Part shown: positions 27,483 through 35,362 of the stretch, one piece after another | Layout: every line of letters begins with the position of its first letter | How positions within the stretch are numbered: the stretch's first letter is position 1 | NCBI RefSeq assembly: GCF_023715785.1 | Contig: NZ_JAMBOX010000008.1 | Span: 62,001 to 126,000 of the forward strand | DNA: 64,000 nt | Direction: 5' to 3' | Origin: Neobacillus niacini | GTDB taxonomy: Bacteria > Bacillota > Bacilli > Bacillales > Cytobacillaceae | Notes under the pieces: model-generated | Databases searched by the model: none | What the model was told of the DNA's origin: nothing | Seen by the model: only the letters and a program-made list of their open reading frames with translations | Position numbers and translations under genes: made by a program

Positions 27483-28238
27483 TTATTTAAGCTTAAGAGA
27501 CATAGAATTTGATTCTTGAGTTACCACAATATCTTGTTGTTCAGCGTTACCATCTGTATATTTTACATTTACGTGGATTATGATGTCCTCCTCTACTACA
27601 TCGTTGCCATCATGTGGAATGGCAAGTGTATATTTATATTGATCCTGTTTATTATACGTTACTGTATAAGTATTCCCGATTTCCTTGATACCTTGATATA
27701 GATCTGAACCAGGCTCACCATAAATGACATGTATCTTTTCTGATAATAGCCAGTTTTTGTCTTCTTTATCTGCTGCTGTAAGTGTAACATCTTCTATAAA
27801 CAAGCCTTTATTTATGGTATAAGTGATGGAGTCGATATCGTTTCCAGTTACATTTAGCATAACATCTGTAAAAATGAAATTAGCTCCCACACCACCTATA
27901 CTATTTACAAGACCTATTCTTTCTTTCGTTGATAATTCAAAAGTAGCTTTCTCTGATGAAAGATTTGTATGAAGCTGATTCCCCTCATCACTCACCGCAT
28001 AAGCTGTGATTGCAAAATTTGCAACTTGCACTTCTCCATTCTTATTAAGGTATGGAATGCCTATGATCATTGACAATAATATTCCAAATGCACATGCTAC
28101 GGAAATCCACCTGTTAAAATTTAATGGTGCCGCTTTATCTTTTTCTACACTATTGCAATTCTCTATAATGCGCTTTTTCATCGTTTTTGACATTTCAATA
28201 GAATGAAGAGCATCTTTCATCTTATTAAAATCCATCAT
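27483..28238 (-). CDS. Anti-sigma factor-like membrane protein with DUF4179-type domain
   Basis: 251 aa. A short cytoplasmic part (about 1-43) precedes one membrane helix (WISVACAFGILLSMIIGIPYL) and an extracytoplasmic domain of about 180 residues rich in beta strands. This layout, and an overlap with the end of the upstream ECF sigma gene, identifies a cognate anti-sigma factor. It would hold the sigma factor at the membrane until an envelope signal arrives. No zinc-binding HxxxCxxC motif is seen in the cytoplasmic part. AAAGGAG lies before the ATG. Confidence 0.72.
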   Translation of the reverse strand: MMDFNKMKDALHSIEMSKTMKKRIIENCNSVEKDKAAPLNFNRWISVACAFGILLSMIIGIPYLNKNGEVQVANFAITAYAVSDEGNQLHTNLSSEKATFELSTKERIGLVNSIGGVGANFIFTDVMLNVTGNDIDSITYTINKGLFIEDVTLTAADKEDKNWLLSEKIHVIYGEPGSDLYQGIKEIGNTYTVTYNKQDQYKYTLAIPHDGNDVVEEDIIIHVNVKYTDGNAEQQDIVVTQESNSMSLKLK

Positions 28239-28726
28239 TCTTTCTCCTTTCGATATCTTTCGCGAATCAGCTCTCTTCCGCGTTGTAATCGTTTTTTTAC
28301 AGCTGACGGGGTAATGCTAAGTATAGTGGCTACTTCTTCTACCCTATAACCCTCAACATAATAAAGTAATAATACAATCTTATGCTTATCTGGTAATTTC
28401 ATAAGAAGATCAATCAAACCATAGTTTTCTTCATTCTTACTAAATAGTTGCAAATCACTGATATTCATATGCTTGTGCATAAAATGGAATCTCCTCTTAT
28501 TTTTACAGTGATTAGTGGCAACAGTGATCAACCATGCTTTCTCATGTTCTGAGTCGCGAAAAGTTGGGGATTTCGTTAGATATTTAATAAAAGTGTCTTG
28601 TACAGCATCTTCAGCATCATACTGATTACATAGAATAACAAAGCAAATTCTAAATAGCATATTCCCATATATATCAACCATTCGCTCTAAATCTGTTTCA
28701 GTCGGTCGAACTGATTGTTGTAACAC
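28235..28726 (-). CDS. ECF RNA polymerase sigma factor
   Basis: About 163 aa with sigma region 2 (YGNMLFRICFVILCNQYDAEDAVQDTFIKYL, then KAWLITVATNHCKN) and region 4 (LPDKHKIVLLLYYVEGYRVEEVATILSITPSAVKKRLQRGRELI). It belongs to the SigV/SigM-like extracytoplasmic function group. The GTG at 28726 is preferred, with AAAGGAG 8 nt upstream. An earlier GTG six codons away overlaps that site. It is co-transcribed with the anti-sigma gene, whose ATG overlaps the stop. I could not identify an autoregulated ECF promoter with confidence. Confidence 0.87.
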   Translation of the reverse strand: MLQQSVRPTETDLERMVDIYGNMLFRICFVILCNQYDAEDAVQDTFIKYLTKSPTFRDSEHEKAWLITVATNHCKNKRRFHFMHKHMNISDLQLFSKNEENYGLIDLLMKLPDKHKIVLLLYYVEGYRVEEVATILSITPSAVKKRLQRGRELIRERYRKEKE

Positions 28727-28834
28727 CCCATCCACTCCTTTCACCTATAACACACATGAGAATACCATTTGGTGAATTTTTATATAAAATAATCATTCCG
28801 ATCAAATATGGTAAGGAGAAAACAAAGAAAAAAG

Positions 28835-28863
28835 CACAAGATCAGGAATGAATGCATAGCCTA
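28835..28863 (+). promoter_or_regulatory. Sigma-K-type promoter of the gerPF-like genes
   Basis: CACA (mACm -35) is followed by exactly 16 bases and then CATAGCCTA, which fits the sigma-K -10 consensus CATANNNTA. It ends 37 nt before the first GerPF-like ATG. The gerP operon of Bacillus is expressed late in the mother cell under sigma K, so motif and gene content agree. Confidence 0.65.
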
Positions 28864-28900
28864 TTAAAACAGTTACTTAATGGAAAAGGATGCTGTTAAA

Positions 28901-29125
28901 ATGCCTGCGATTATTTGTGGACCAATTATAATAAATAATATCACTGGAAATGGTGACGTCCAATTTGGTGATAGCTTATTCAACTCACCAAAGGTTGCAT
29001 CTAAGACTCCTGCTGGTGCCGGAGGATTTAACACCGGGGCATTCATTTTATCAAATACCCTTGCAAGTTCTACGAATTATATTGACCCAAACGTAATTGA
29101 CATGCCAGTGGCCGGAAATAATTAA
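28901..29125 (+). CDS. GerPF-like spore germination protein 1
   Basis: 74 aa starting MPAIICGPIIINNI with the family pattern of a beta-rich protein: NGDVQFGDSLFNSPKVASKT, GAGGFNTG, then TNYIDPNVIDMP. GerP proteins are thought to let germinants through the spore coat. The ATG at 28901 is preceded by AAAAGGATG at a normal distance. The frame opens seven codons earlier without a site. It is the first of three related genes behind a sigma-K-like promoter and 86 nt before the second copy. Confidence 0.82.
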   Translation: MPAIICGPIIINNITGNGDVQFGDSLFNSPKVASKTPAGAGGFNTGAFILSNTLASSTNYIDPNVIDMPVAGNN

Positions 29126-29211
29126 TGTGATGAAACCAGTTTTCTCATTCAAGAGTACGCATCTCTTACATTCTAGGGATATAAAAAATAATGAAAAGGA
29201 TGGCTGCCAAA

Positions 29212-29436
29212 ATGCCTGCAATGATTAATGGATCTGTAACAATAGATAATATCGGTACTTATGCTGATGTCCAATTTGGTGACATTACCTTTATAACACC
29301 AAAAACGGCATCTAAAGCCCAGGGGGGTTCTGGAGGATTTAACACTGGGGGAGGAGTCATCATCACTACCGGCGGAAGTGTTACAAATTATATTGACCCC
29401 AGCCTAATCAATATGCCTAGATACCATAATAACTAA
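29212..29436 (+). CDS. GerPF-like spore germination protein 2
   Basis: 74 aa, clearly paralogous to the preceding gene: MPAMINGSVTIDNI, DVQFGDITFITPKTASKAQGG, GGFNTGGG, TNYIDPSLINMP. Even the ribosome binding region is conserved (AAAAGGATGGCTGCCAAA before the ATG), which points to tandem duplication. A Gly-rich middle replaces the FILSNTLAS stretch of copy 1. It probably has the same role in coat permeability during germination. Confidence 0.82.
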   Translation: MPAMINGSVTIDNIGTYADVQFGDITFITPKTASKAQGGSGGFNTGGGVIITTGGSVTNYIDPSLINMPRYHNN

Positions 29437-29475
29437 ATGGATAAAACCAGTTTTTTTCTTAAGGAGGGAAGGAAC

Positions 29476-29643
29476 TTGGCTGTTCATAAAGATGGCATTC
29501 ATATCGGCACCATTTCAAGCGGAGTTGTCAACTTCGGGATGTCCGTATTTAATTCACCAAAAACGATATCAAAAACAATTGCTGGGGCTGGAGAAAGCAA
29601 CGTGGGGATAAAAGTTATCACTAAATCAGGAAGCAAAACTTGA
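29476..29643 (+). CDS. GerPF-like spore germination protein 3 (short)
   Basis: 55 aa. The start is TTG at 29476, seven bases after AAGGAGGG. It shares VNFGMSVFNSPKTISKTIAGAGESNVG with copies 1 and 2, but it lacks the C-terminal TNYIDP segment, so it is a shortened paralogue. It lies 39 nt after copy 2, with the operon terminator behind it. Confidence 0.72.
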   Translation: MAVHKDGIHIGTISSGVVNFGMSVFNSPKTISKTIAGAGESNVGIKVITKSGSKT

Positions 29644-29698
29644 ATTCATACTGCAGTTTGAATTGGAAGGTTTTTTAAGTATTCCAGACAAAATAGAT

Positions 29699-29747
29699 AA
29701 GCTAAACAAGATCTGTTTGAATGAGATATTTTGTTTAGCTTATTTTT
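29699..29747 (+). terminator. Terminator of the gerPF-like operon
   Basis: AAGCTAAACAA and TTGTTTAGCTT form a perfect 11-bp stem with a 21-nt loop followed by ATTTTTTAT. Confidence 0.75.
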
Positions 29748-29760
29748 TATGATAAAAGGA

Positions 29761-29823
29761 GTGCCTGTCACCACTCGATTCCTATCGAAGAGAATTCAAC
29801 AAATTACGGGTAGTGACAGGCAC
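29761..29823. repeat. REP-like imperfect palindrome, copy B
   Basis: 63 nt from GTGCCTGTCACCACTCGA to ACGGGTAGTGACAGGCAC, between the convergent gerPF-like operon and the opuA operon. It belongs to the same family as copies A, D and E. Confidence 0.88.
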
Positions 29824-29861
29824 GTATTAAAAAATTATAATCCAGTTTGTTATCCCGGTTT

Positions 29862-31589
29862 CTACTTCAAATCTTCGATTGAATCAATATCCATATACTT
29901 TGGTACAACCAGTCCATTCTTCGTTCCATGAAGATTGCTTCCAAGATCAACGAAATCATTTTTATATTGGTTATGATATTCCCTGTGGGTGCTCGGGAGC
30001 CATGAACCCACCATGGCGTCAGCACTGCCGTTTGCTACACCGGCATACATCGGGCCGACCTCCACCTGACTCATCTTCACCTTGAAGCCATGCTGTTCCA
30101 GTACCTTAGCAATGACATTGGTACTGGCGATTTCTGTATCCCAAGCCACATAGACAAGACTAATCGCTTCCCCATTGCCTGCTTTGGCACCATTTGTCCA
30201 TTGCCCCACTTTATCCTTGTTGGCACTGATCCATTTTTCTGCTGCCTTCTCTGGTTCCATCCCGTCTTTAATATCGACCATCACTTTTTCAAGATTGGCA
30301 GGCTTCCAAGAAAATTGATCAAGGATGGTATACGCACCCGGTGCATCCTGCTCAAGACCTTTTCTTACAATAGTATGAATATCCTCTGCTTCACCAAAGG
30401 TTTTCTTTGGATCTTTGAGAAATTTTAAATCGTACGTGGAAAACATCCAATGCGGCGCCCAGCCGGTGACAATGATCGGTTTCTTCTGATTATAAGCCTT
30501 CTTTAATTCCGCTGTCATCGCAGCCGATGACCCCTCCTGTAGCTGCCAATGATCAAGCTGATAATCGTTGATTGCCCTATCCGCTTGTGCCATAATTCCT
30601 GCCCCAGGTTCAATCCCGATGATTTTGTAATCCATTTGGGCCCCAATACCGTTCCCGCCCTTTTCCGTGGCATTTTGTTTTGTCACTCCTGTCACGATTG
30701 CTGTCAGGATAACCAAAACAGCTAAAATGGAAATGGCGATTTTTTTCTTCATCACATGTTCATAGGCCGGTTTCCGTAAGTTTTGGCTGATCCGGTCGAG
30801 AATAACGGCGATAAACACGATGGATAAGCCTGCTTCAAAACCTTTTCCTACATCGATTTGGCTGACAGCCCGGTAAACATCTGCCCCCAACCCTGGTGCC
30901 CCTACAAGGGAAGCCGTCACGACCATTGATAAAGCAAGCATAATACTTTGGTTGACCCCGGCCATGATGGTTGGAGTCGCAATCGGCAATTGAACTTTAA
31001 ATAATTTTTGGCTGGCGCTGGAACCAAAGGCATCGGCGGCTTCAATTAAATCCCTTGGAACTTCCTTAATACCAAGATTCGTCATTCGAATGGTTGGCGC
31101 AATCGCAAAAATAAACGAAGCAATAATTCCTGGCACCACTCCAATGCCAAAAAACAAGATCGAAGGAATTAAATAGACAAATGCCGGCATGGTTTGCATA
31201 AAGTCCAAAATCGGCGTTACGATTCGATGGACTGTTTGTCTCTGAGCACACCAGATGCCCACAGGAATTCCAATGATGATGGTGAGTAATCCTGACAGCA
31301 ATACAATCGCTATGGTTTGAATGCTGGAATCCCAATACCCGAGATTATCAATCAAGAGCAAGCTCAAGAGCGTAAATATTCCTAACGGCCATCTGCTGGT
31401 ATAGGTGACCAACAGGGTTAAGACGATAATTAAGATGATCGGGGGACCTGCGCTTAATACAGCCACAATGATATTTAACAAGGACTCGATCACGGTGGTT
31501 AACAAGGTAAAGAATCCGGCAAATGCAACGGTAATCCATTGGACTAGGACGTCTACCCAATCTCCTAAAGGGATTTTCGGCACATTCAT
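29862..31589 (-). CDS. Glycine betaine ABC transporter, fused permease and substrate-binding domain (OpuA type)
   Basis: 575 aa. Residues 1-300 are a ProW/OpuAB-like permease with six or seven helices and the EAA loop (EAADAFGSSASQKLFKVQLPIATPTIMAGVNQ). Residues 320-575 are a betaine-binding OpuAC domain with Trp residues for the quaternary ammonium (TGWAPHWMF; VAWDTEIASTNVI). The two lobes appear in swapped order compared with free-standing OpuAC: the GAGIMAQADRA lobe comes first and SLVYVAWDTE second, as in lactococcal fused OpuA. The ATG at 31589 has TGGAGAG upstream and begins one base after the ATPase stop. It imports osmoprotectants under osmotic stress. Confidence 0.88.
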   Translation of the reverse strand: MNVPKIPLGDWVDVLVQWITVAFAGFFTLLTTVIESLLNIIVAVLSAGPPIILIIVLTLLVTYTSRWPLGIFTLLSLLLIDNLGYWDSSIQTIAIVLLSGLLTIIIGIPVGIWCAQRQTVHRIVTPILDFMQTMPAFVYLIPSILFFGIGVVPGIIASFIFAIAPTIRMTNLGIKEVPRDLIEAADAFGSSASQKLFKVQLPIATPTIMAGVNQSIMLALSMVVTASLVGAPGLGADVYRAVSQIDVGKGFEAGLSIVFIAVILDRISQNLRKPAYEHVMKKKIAISILAVLVILTAIVTGVTKQNATEKGGNGIGAQMDYKIIGIEPGAGIMAQADRAINDYQLDHWQLQEGSSAAMTAELKKAYNQKKPIIVTGWAPHWMFSTYDLKFLKDPKKTFGEAEDIHTIVRKGLEQDAPGAYTILDQFSWKPANLEKVMVDIKDGMEPEKAAEKWISANKDKVGQWTNGAKAGNGEAISLVYVAWDTEIASTNVIAKVLEQHGFKVKMSQVEVGPMYAGVANGSADAMVGSWLPSTHREYHNQYKNDFVDLGSNLHGTKNGLVVPKYMDIDSIEDLK

Positions 31590-31590
31590 C

Positions 31591-32796
31591 TCATTCACTC
31601 TCCAAATCGTTCAAGGAATCTTTGTTTCCTGCCAACGCACCAATCACGGCACCGCGAATGACCACACCTAATAGGCGGTGCTCTTCATCGATCACAGAGA
31701 TTGGCAGACTCGATGTGGCGATTACGTCCATTAGTTCAGCGAGTAAGGTGTCTCCGGAAACCGTTGGTATATCCGTTGCCATGACTTCGGCAATCGATTG
31801 ATTCTGATCAATGGCCTGTCGTGCCGATTCAGCCGTGATGGCACCTAATAGTTTCCGATGGCGATCAACGACAAACACACTGGAATATCCCTGCTTCCGC
31901 ATGATTTCCAATGCCACCCGCGGCCCCCGGTCTACAGCAATTCTTTCTGCTGCTTTCATTACGTGGGATGCCGTTAATATTTTTGATAAATCTACATCTT
32001 CCACGAATTTCTCGACAAATTCATTCGCAGGATTCATTAGAATTTGCTCAGGTGTTCCCAGTTGAATGATACTGCCATCCCTCATCAACGCAATCCGATC
32101 GCCGATTCGCAATGCTTCATCCAAATCATGGGTAATAAAGATAATCGTTTTCTTATATTTATCTTGGATCTCCAGCAATTCATCCTGCATATCTTTCCGA
32201 ATTAACGGGTCGAGCGCACTGAATGCTTCGTCCATCAAGATGACATCTGTATCACTGGCAAGTGCCCTGGCTAGTCCCACCCGTTGTTGCATGCCGCCGC
32301 TTAATTGTTTGGGCAGCTGATTTTCGTAACCTTTTAACCCGACAATCTCCAATGCACTAAGTGCTCTTTTCCGTCGCTGTTCAGCAGGGACCTTCTGAAT
32401 TTCCAGGCCATATTCCGTATTTTCCACGATCGTTTTATGAGGAAATAAGGCAAAATTCTGAAACACCATGCTAATCTTTTTCTGCCTGACCTCCCTTAAG
32501 CGCGCATCACTCATCTTCACGATATCTTCATTGTTAATCAGGATTTCTCCGATAGTCGGCTTAATCAGCCGGTTAAACATACGGATTAACGTGGATTTTC
32601 CGCTTCCGGATAAACCCATAATGACAAAAATTTCACCAGGGTAAATGGCAAAGGAAACATTTTTTACCCCAACGGTCTGTCCGGTGGCTTTCAATATTTC
32701 CTTCTTGGTCTTCCCTTGTTTCAATAACTCGATTGCAGCCTTTGGATTATTGCCAAAAATCTTAGAGACCCCTCTGACCTCTATGTTGGGATTCAT
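31591..32796 (-). CDS. opuAA: Glycine betaine ABC transporter ATP-binding protein with CBS domains (OpuAA type)
   Basis: 401 aa. ABC ATPase with Walker A GLSGSGKST, signature LSGGMQQRVGLARAL, Walker B VILMDEAFSALDP and H-loop ITHDLDEAL. The C-terminal 120 residues form tandem CBS domains (MRKQGYSSVFVVDRHRKLLGAI and LPISVIDEEHRLLGVVIRG), which in OpuA sense ionic strength or c-di-AMP. GAGGTGACTGC lies before the ATG. It is translationally coupled to the permease/binding-protein fusion, completing a two-gene transporter. Confidence 0.93.
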   Translation of the reverse strand: MNPNIEVRGVSKIFGNNPKAAIELLKQGKTKKEILKATGQTVGVKNVSFAIYPGEIFVIMGLSGSGKSTLIRMFNRLIKPTIGEILINNEDIVKMSDARLREVRQKKISMVFQNFALFPHKTIVENTEYGLEIQKVPAEQRRKRALSALEIVGLKGYENQLPKQLSGGMQQRVGLARALASDTDVILMDEAFSALDPLIRKDMQDELLEIQDKYKKTIIFITHDLDEALRIGDRIALMRDGSIIQLGTPEQILMNPANEFVEKFVEDVDLSKILTASHVMKAAERIAVDRGPRVALEIMRKQGYSSVFVVDRHRKLLGAITAESARQAIDQNQSIAEVMATDIPTVSGDTLLAELMDVIATSSLPISVIDEEHRLLGVVIRGAVIGALAGNKDSLNDLESE

Positions 32797-33011
32797 GCAG
32801 TCACCTCATCCAATTAATTAACCGTATCATATACATTTTTGCCGAATATCCCTATTCTATGTTACTTCCGCCAAATTTTTAGCTAGAAAAGGTACTATTC
32901 GAGTAACTCAAAATCTACTGCAAAGGTCCTTTCTATAGGAAACTCAATTAAAAAAACGCTAATCTTTTTAACGGGTTCCGTTTCCTATCGCAAAACGTCA
33001 ATTTGTACAGA

Positions 33012-33047
33012 AAAATGCAAACCAAAATGTAATCTATTTTGCATTTT
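33012..33047. repeat. Inverted repeat in the opuA-tsdA gap
   Basis: AAAATGCAAA and TTTGCATTTT face each other across 16 nt in the 524-nt gap between the divergent opuAA and tsdA-like genes. It could be an operator of either gene. No promoter hexamers could be assigned with confidence, and I see no gene in the gap. Confidence 0.35.
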
Positions 33048-33320
33048 AATATGTAGGTCAATTTGTAAGGATAGAGAGGTTCAAACACATTAGAAATAGC
33101 AAGGATTTTTTTAGTCGTTCTTATCCCTTCACTTTGTTCGAAAAAACCAATCCACTTGTGTCCATTTATTGAACTCCCCTCTCATTGACCCCATGTTCAC
33201 GAAACGCTCAATTTTACTTAACCGAATCTTAACACTCGTTTTAGATAATGAGCCTGTAAAAACAAATCGGATAGATCCTCTCTTATGAGAAATCCCCCTG
33301 ATATGGAGATGAGCTTAAAC

Positions 33321-34265
33321 ATGAATAAATTATTTATTTCTTCCGTAGCGGCTATTGTTGCCACGATCGCGCTTGGATTTAGTGTATTTTTCTTATTTAT
33401 ACTAGATTCAAAGGGGCAGCCGACTGTAAGTTCTGCGGCATCAGCACCAGCATCAACACCTGGAAAACAAATAGAAACCAAACCAGAACATCCTTATTTA
33501 CCGCCAAGTATGGACAATGTTCCAGTAGGGGAAGAAGGGGAATTAATTAAATTAGGGTATAAAGAACATAATGAAACGAGCACGGTTTTGGATGAGTATG
33601 TAGGAAACAAACTGAGCTGCGCCAGCTGTCATGCGGATGGTGGAATTGGTTCTTCTCTTGACCTAGTAGGTATTTCAAAAACGTATCCACAATATAATCC
33701 ACGTGCAGGAAAAGAGGTTACCATCGAAGAACGTATTAACGGCTGTTTTAAAAGAAGTATGAATGGAAAACCACTTCCTTTAGATAGCAAAGAAATGAAA
33801 GCAATGGTTGCTTATTATCAATACATTTCAACCAATGTTCCTGATGGCACAAAGGAAAGACCTTGGGCTAAAATGCCAAAGGCTGAAGGTGATTTAACTG
33901 CGTTAAATGTGGATGCCGGCCGGGAACTTTACAATAAAGCCTGCATTACCTGCCACGGTGAAGGCGGAGACGGTGGCGCCACAGGACTTCCTCTTTGGGG
34001 AGATGAATCTTACAATATTGGAGCGGGTATGGCTCGGGTAAGAACGGCAGGAGGCTTTATCAAAAAGTATATGCCTAAAGCACCGATGGGCGGTTATGAA
34101 GCAGGTTCCTTCACAGATGAAGAAGCGATGAATATCGCAGCCTATATTAACTCTATGTCTAGACCGGATTTTCCTAATAAAATGAATGATTGGCCGAAAG
34201 GCGATGCACCGGACGATGCAGCCTATGAAACACTTGCAGGGAAGAAGGATACGGTAAACAAATAA
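33321..34265 (+). CDS. tsdA: Diheme cytochrome c, thiosulfate dehydrogenase TsdA-like
   Basis: About 314 aa. An N-terminal membrane anchor (ISSVAAIVATIALGFSVFFLF) and a Ser/Ala/Pro linker precede two heme c sites: CASCH (33618-33632) and CITCH (33942-33956). RINGCFKRSMNGKPLPLDS carries the Cys (codon 33744-33746) that is the unusual axial ligand of heme 1 in TsdA, and PLWGDESYNIGAGMARVRTAGGF matches the C-terminal domain. TsdA joins two thiosulfates into tetrathionate outside the membrane and passes electrons to respiration; some act in reverse. The start MNKLF is chosen by GGAGATGAG upstream. An earlier in-frame ATG at 33285 is possible. Confidence 0.82.
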   Translation: MNKLFISSVAAIVATIALGFSVFFLFILDSKGQPTVSSAASAPASTPGKQIETKPEHPYLPPSMDNVPVGEEGELIKLGYKEHNETSTVLDEYVGNKLSCASCHADGGIGSSLDLVGISKTYPQYNPRAGKEVTIEERINGCFKRSMNGKPLPLDSKEMKAMVAYYQYISTNVPDGTKERPWAKMPKAEGDLTALNVDAGRELYNKACITCHGEGGDGGATGLPLWGDESYNIGAGMARVRTAGGFIKKYMPKAPMGGYEAGSFTDEEAMNIAAYINSMSRPDFPNKMNDWPKGDAPDDAAYETLAGKKDTVNK

Positions 34266-34271
34266 TAGAAT

Positions 34272-34296
34272 GGCCCGTTAACAGCGGGTCGTTTTT
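34272..34296 (+). terminator. Terminator of the cytochrome gene
   Basis: GGCCCG and CGGGTC pair (one G-U) across 7 nt and are followed by GTTTTT. Confidence 0.65.
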
Positions 34297-34361
34297 CTAC
34301 ATAAAACAACCTTTTGTGAGTCTCTTTTTATCACTATAATAGAGGTAAGGGGCTGAGACAG

Positions 34362-35063
34362 TTGGAAGATAAAAAATTAAGAGGAAAGACCATTTTAATT
34401 ATCGATAATAATAAAGAAAACAGAGCTGTGTTAAGATTTCATCTCACAAGGCAAGGTTTTGAAATATTGGAAGCTGCCGATGGACAAACAGCTCGTGAGA
34501 TGTACTTGAAACACGATCCTTGTTTTGTGCTTCTAGAAACCTCTCTTCCTGATATGGATGGACTCGAAGTTTGCTCCTGGATGCGTTACAAACTGGGAAG
34601 TAACGTACCCATCATCATTGTATCTTCTAATAATTCAGATCAAGATCGAATTGAAGGGCTGAAACGCGGTGCCGATGATTATATCGGTAAGCCATATAAT
34701 GTAGAGGAATTGTCAGCTAGAATTGAAACAGTTTTACGAAGAACCGCCAATCGTTGCAGTAAGCTAAGCTATAAAGGGTTAACGATTAAACCATTGAAGG
34801 GAGTCGTTAAATTCCACGATGAAGTACTGGATTTAACCCATTTCGAGTACAGATTGCTCTATCTATTCATGACCCATCCAGATCAAATTTTTTCAAGAGA
34901 ACAAATCATTAATACCGTATATAAAAAGAATGAAAAGATCATCAATGAACGAACAGTAGATGTCCATATCAAAAATTTAAGAGAAAAAATTGCGGCGTAC
35001 ACAGATTATCCTTTTATCGTAACGTTAAGAGGGATTGGGTATAAGTTTACAACAGAAGGTTAG
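34362..35063 (+). CDS. OmpR-family response regulator with non-canonical receiver
   Basis: 233 aa. The receiver (10-125) keeps the switch Ser (IIIVSS) and Lys110 (YIGKPY). The usual phosphoacceptor Asp is Glu59 (VLLETSLPDMDG instead of LLDxxLPxxDG), and the acidic pair is D15-N16 (IIDNNKEN). The C-terminal winged helix (130-230; HFEYRLLYLFMTHPDQIFSREQ, ERTVDVHIKNLREKI, GIGYKF) is intact. It may be locked active or controlled without phosphorylation. No histidine kinase gene is adjacent. The TTG start follows AAGGGG. Part of the winged-helix sequence is duplicated at 8783-8896. Confidence 0.88.
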   Translation: MEDKKLRGKTILIIDNNKENRAVLRFHLTRQGFEILEAADGQTAREMYLKHDPCFVLLETSLPDMDGLEVCSWMRYKLGSNVPIIIVSSNNSDQDRIEGLKRGADDYIGKPYNVEELSARIETVLRRTANRCSKLSYKGLTIKPLKGVVKFHDEVLDLTHFEYRLLYLFMTHPDQIFSREQIINTVYKKNEKIINERTVDVHIKNLREKIAAYTDYPFIVTLRGIGYKFTTEG

Positions 35064-35081
35064 GGAAATGTATGTAAAAGT

Positions 35082-35102
35082 GTGCCTGACACTACCAGGC
35101 AC
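35082..35102. repeat. Short REP-like hairpin, copy C
   Basis: GTGCCTG and CAGGCAC form a 7-bp stem around ACACTAC, with the same outer bases as the 63-nt family but lacking the middle. It lies 19 nt after the response regulator stop, in the convergent gap before the dehydratase. The rest of the 299-nt gap holds only a 63-codon minus-strand frame without a ribosome binding site. Confidence 0.55.
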
Positions 35103-35362
35103 TGAGATAGTAGGTATCAAACCATGCTTTGAATTGTATGTAAATACGCACGTTTATCTCCCAACTAATCCCGATTTACTTTTAGTGCTTCATATTTAAA
35201 TCCATAGTACTGATAGTTTTGTTTTCTGTACATTTCTCTAGGGGTATCTTCCCCGTCGTTATATTATCAGGAAAAGAAAATTTTACGTGTTTTTGGCCCC
35301 TTTTCAGATGGTAATCCCTTAGGTAATTTTCAGCCTCTTTGAATGCATAAAGAGAACATATG

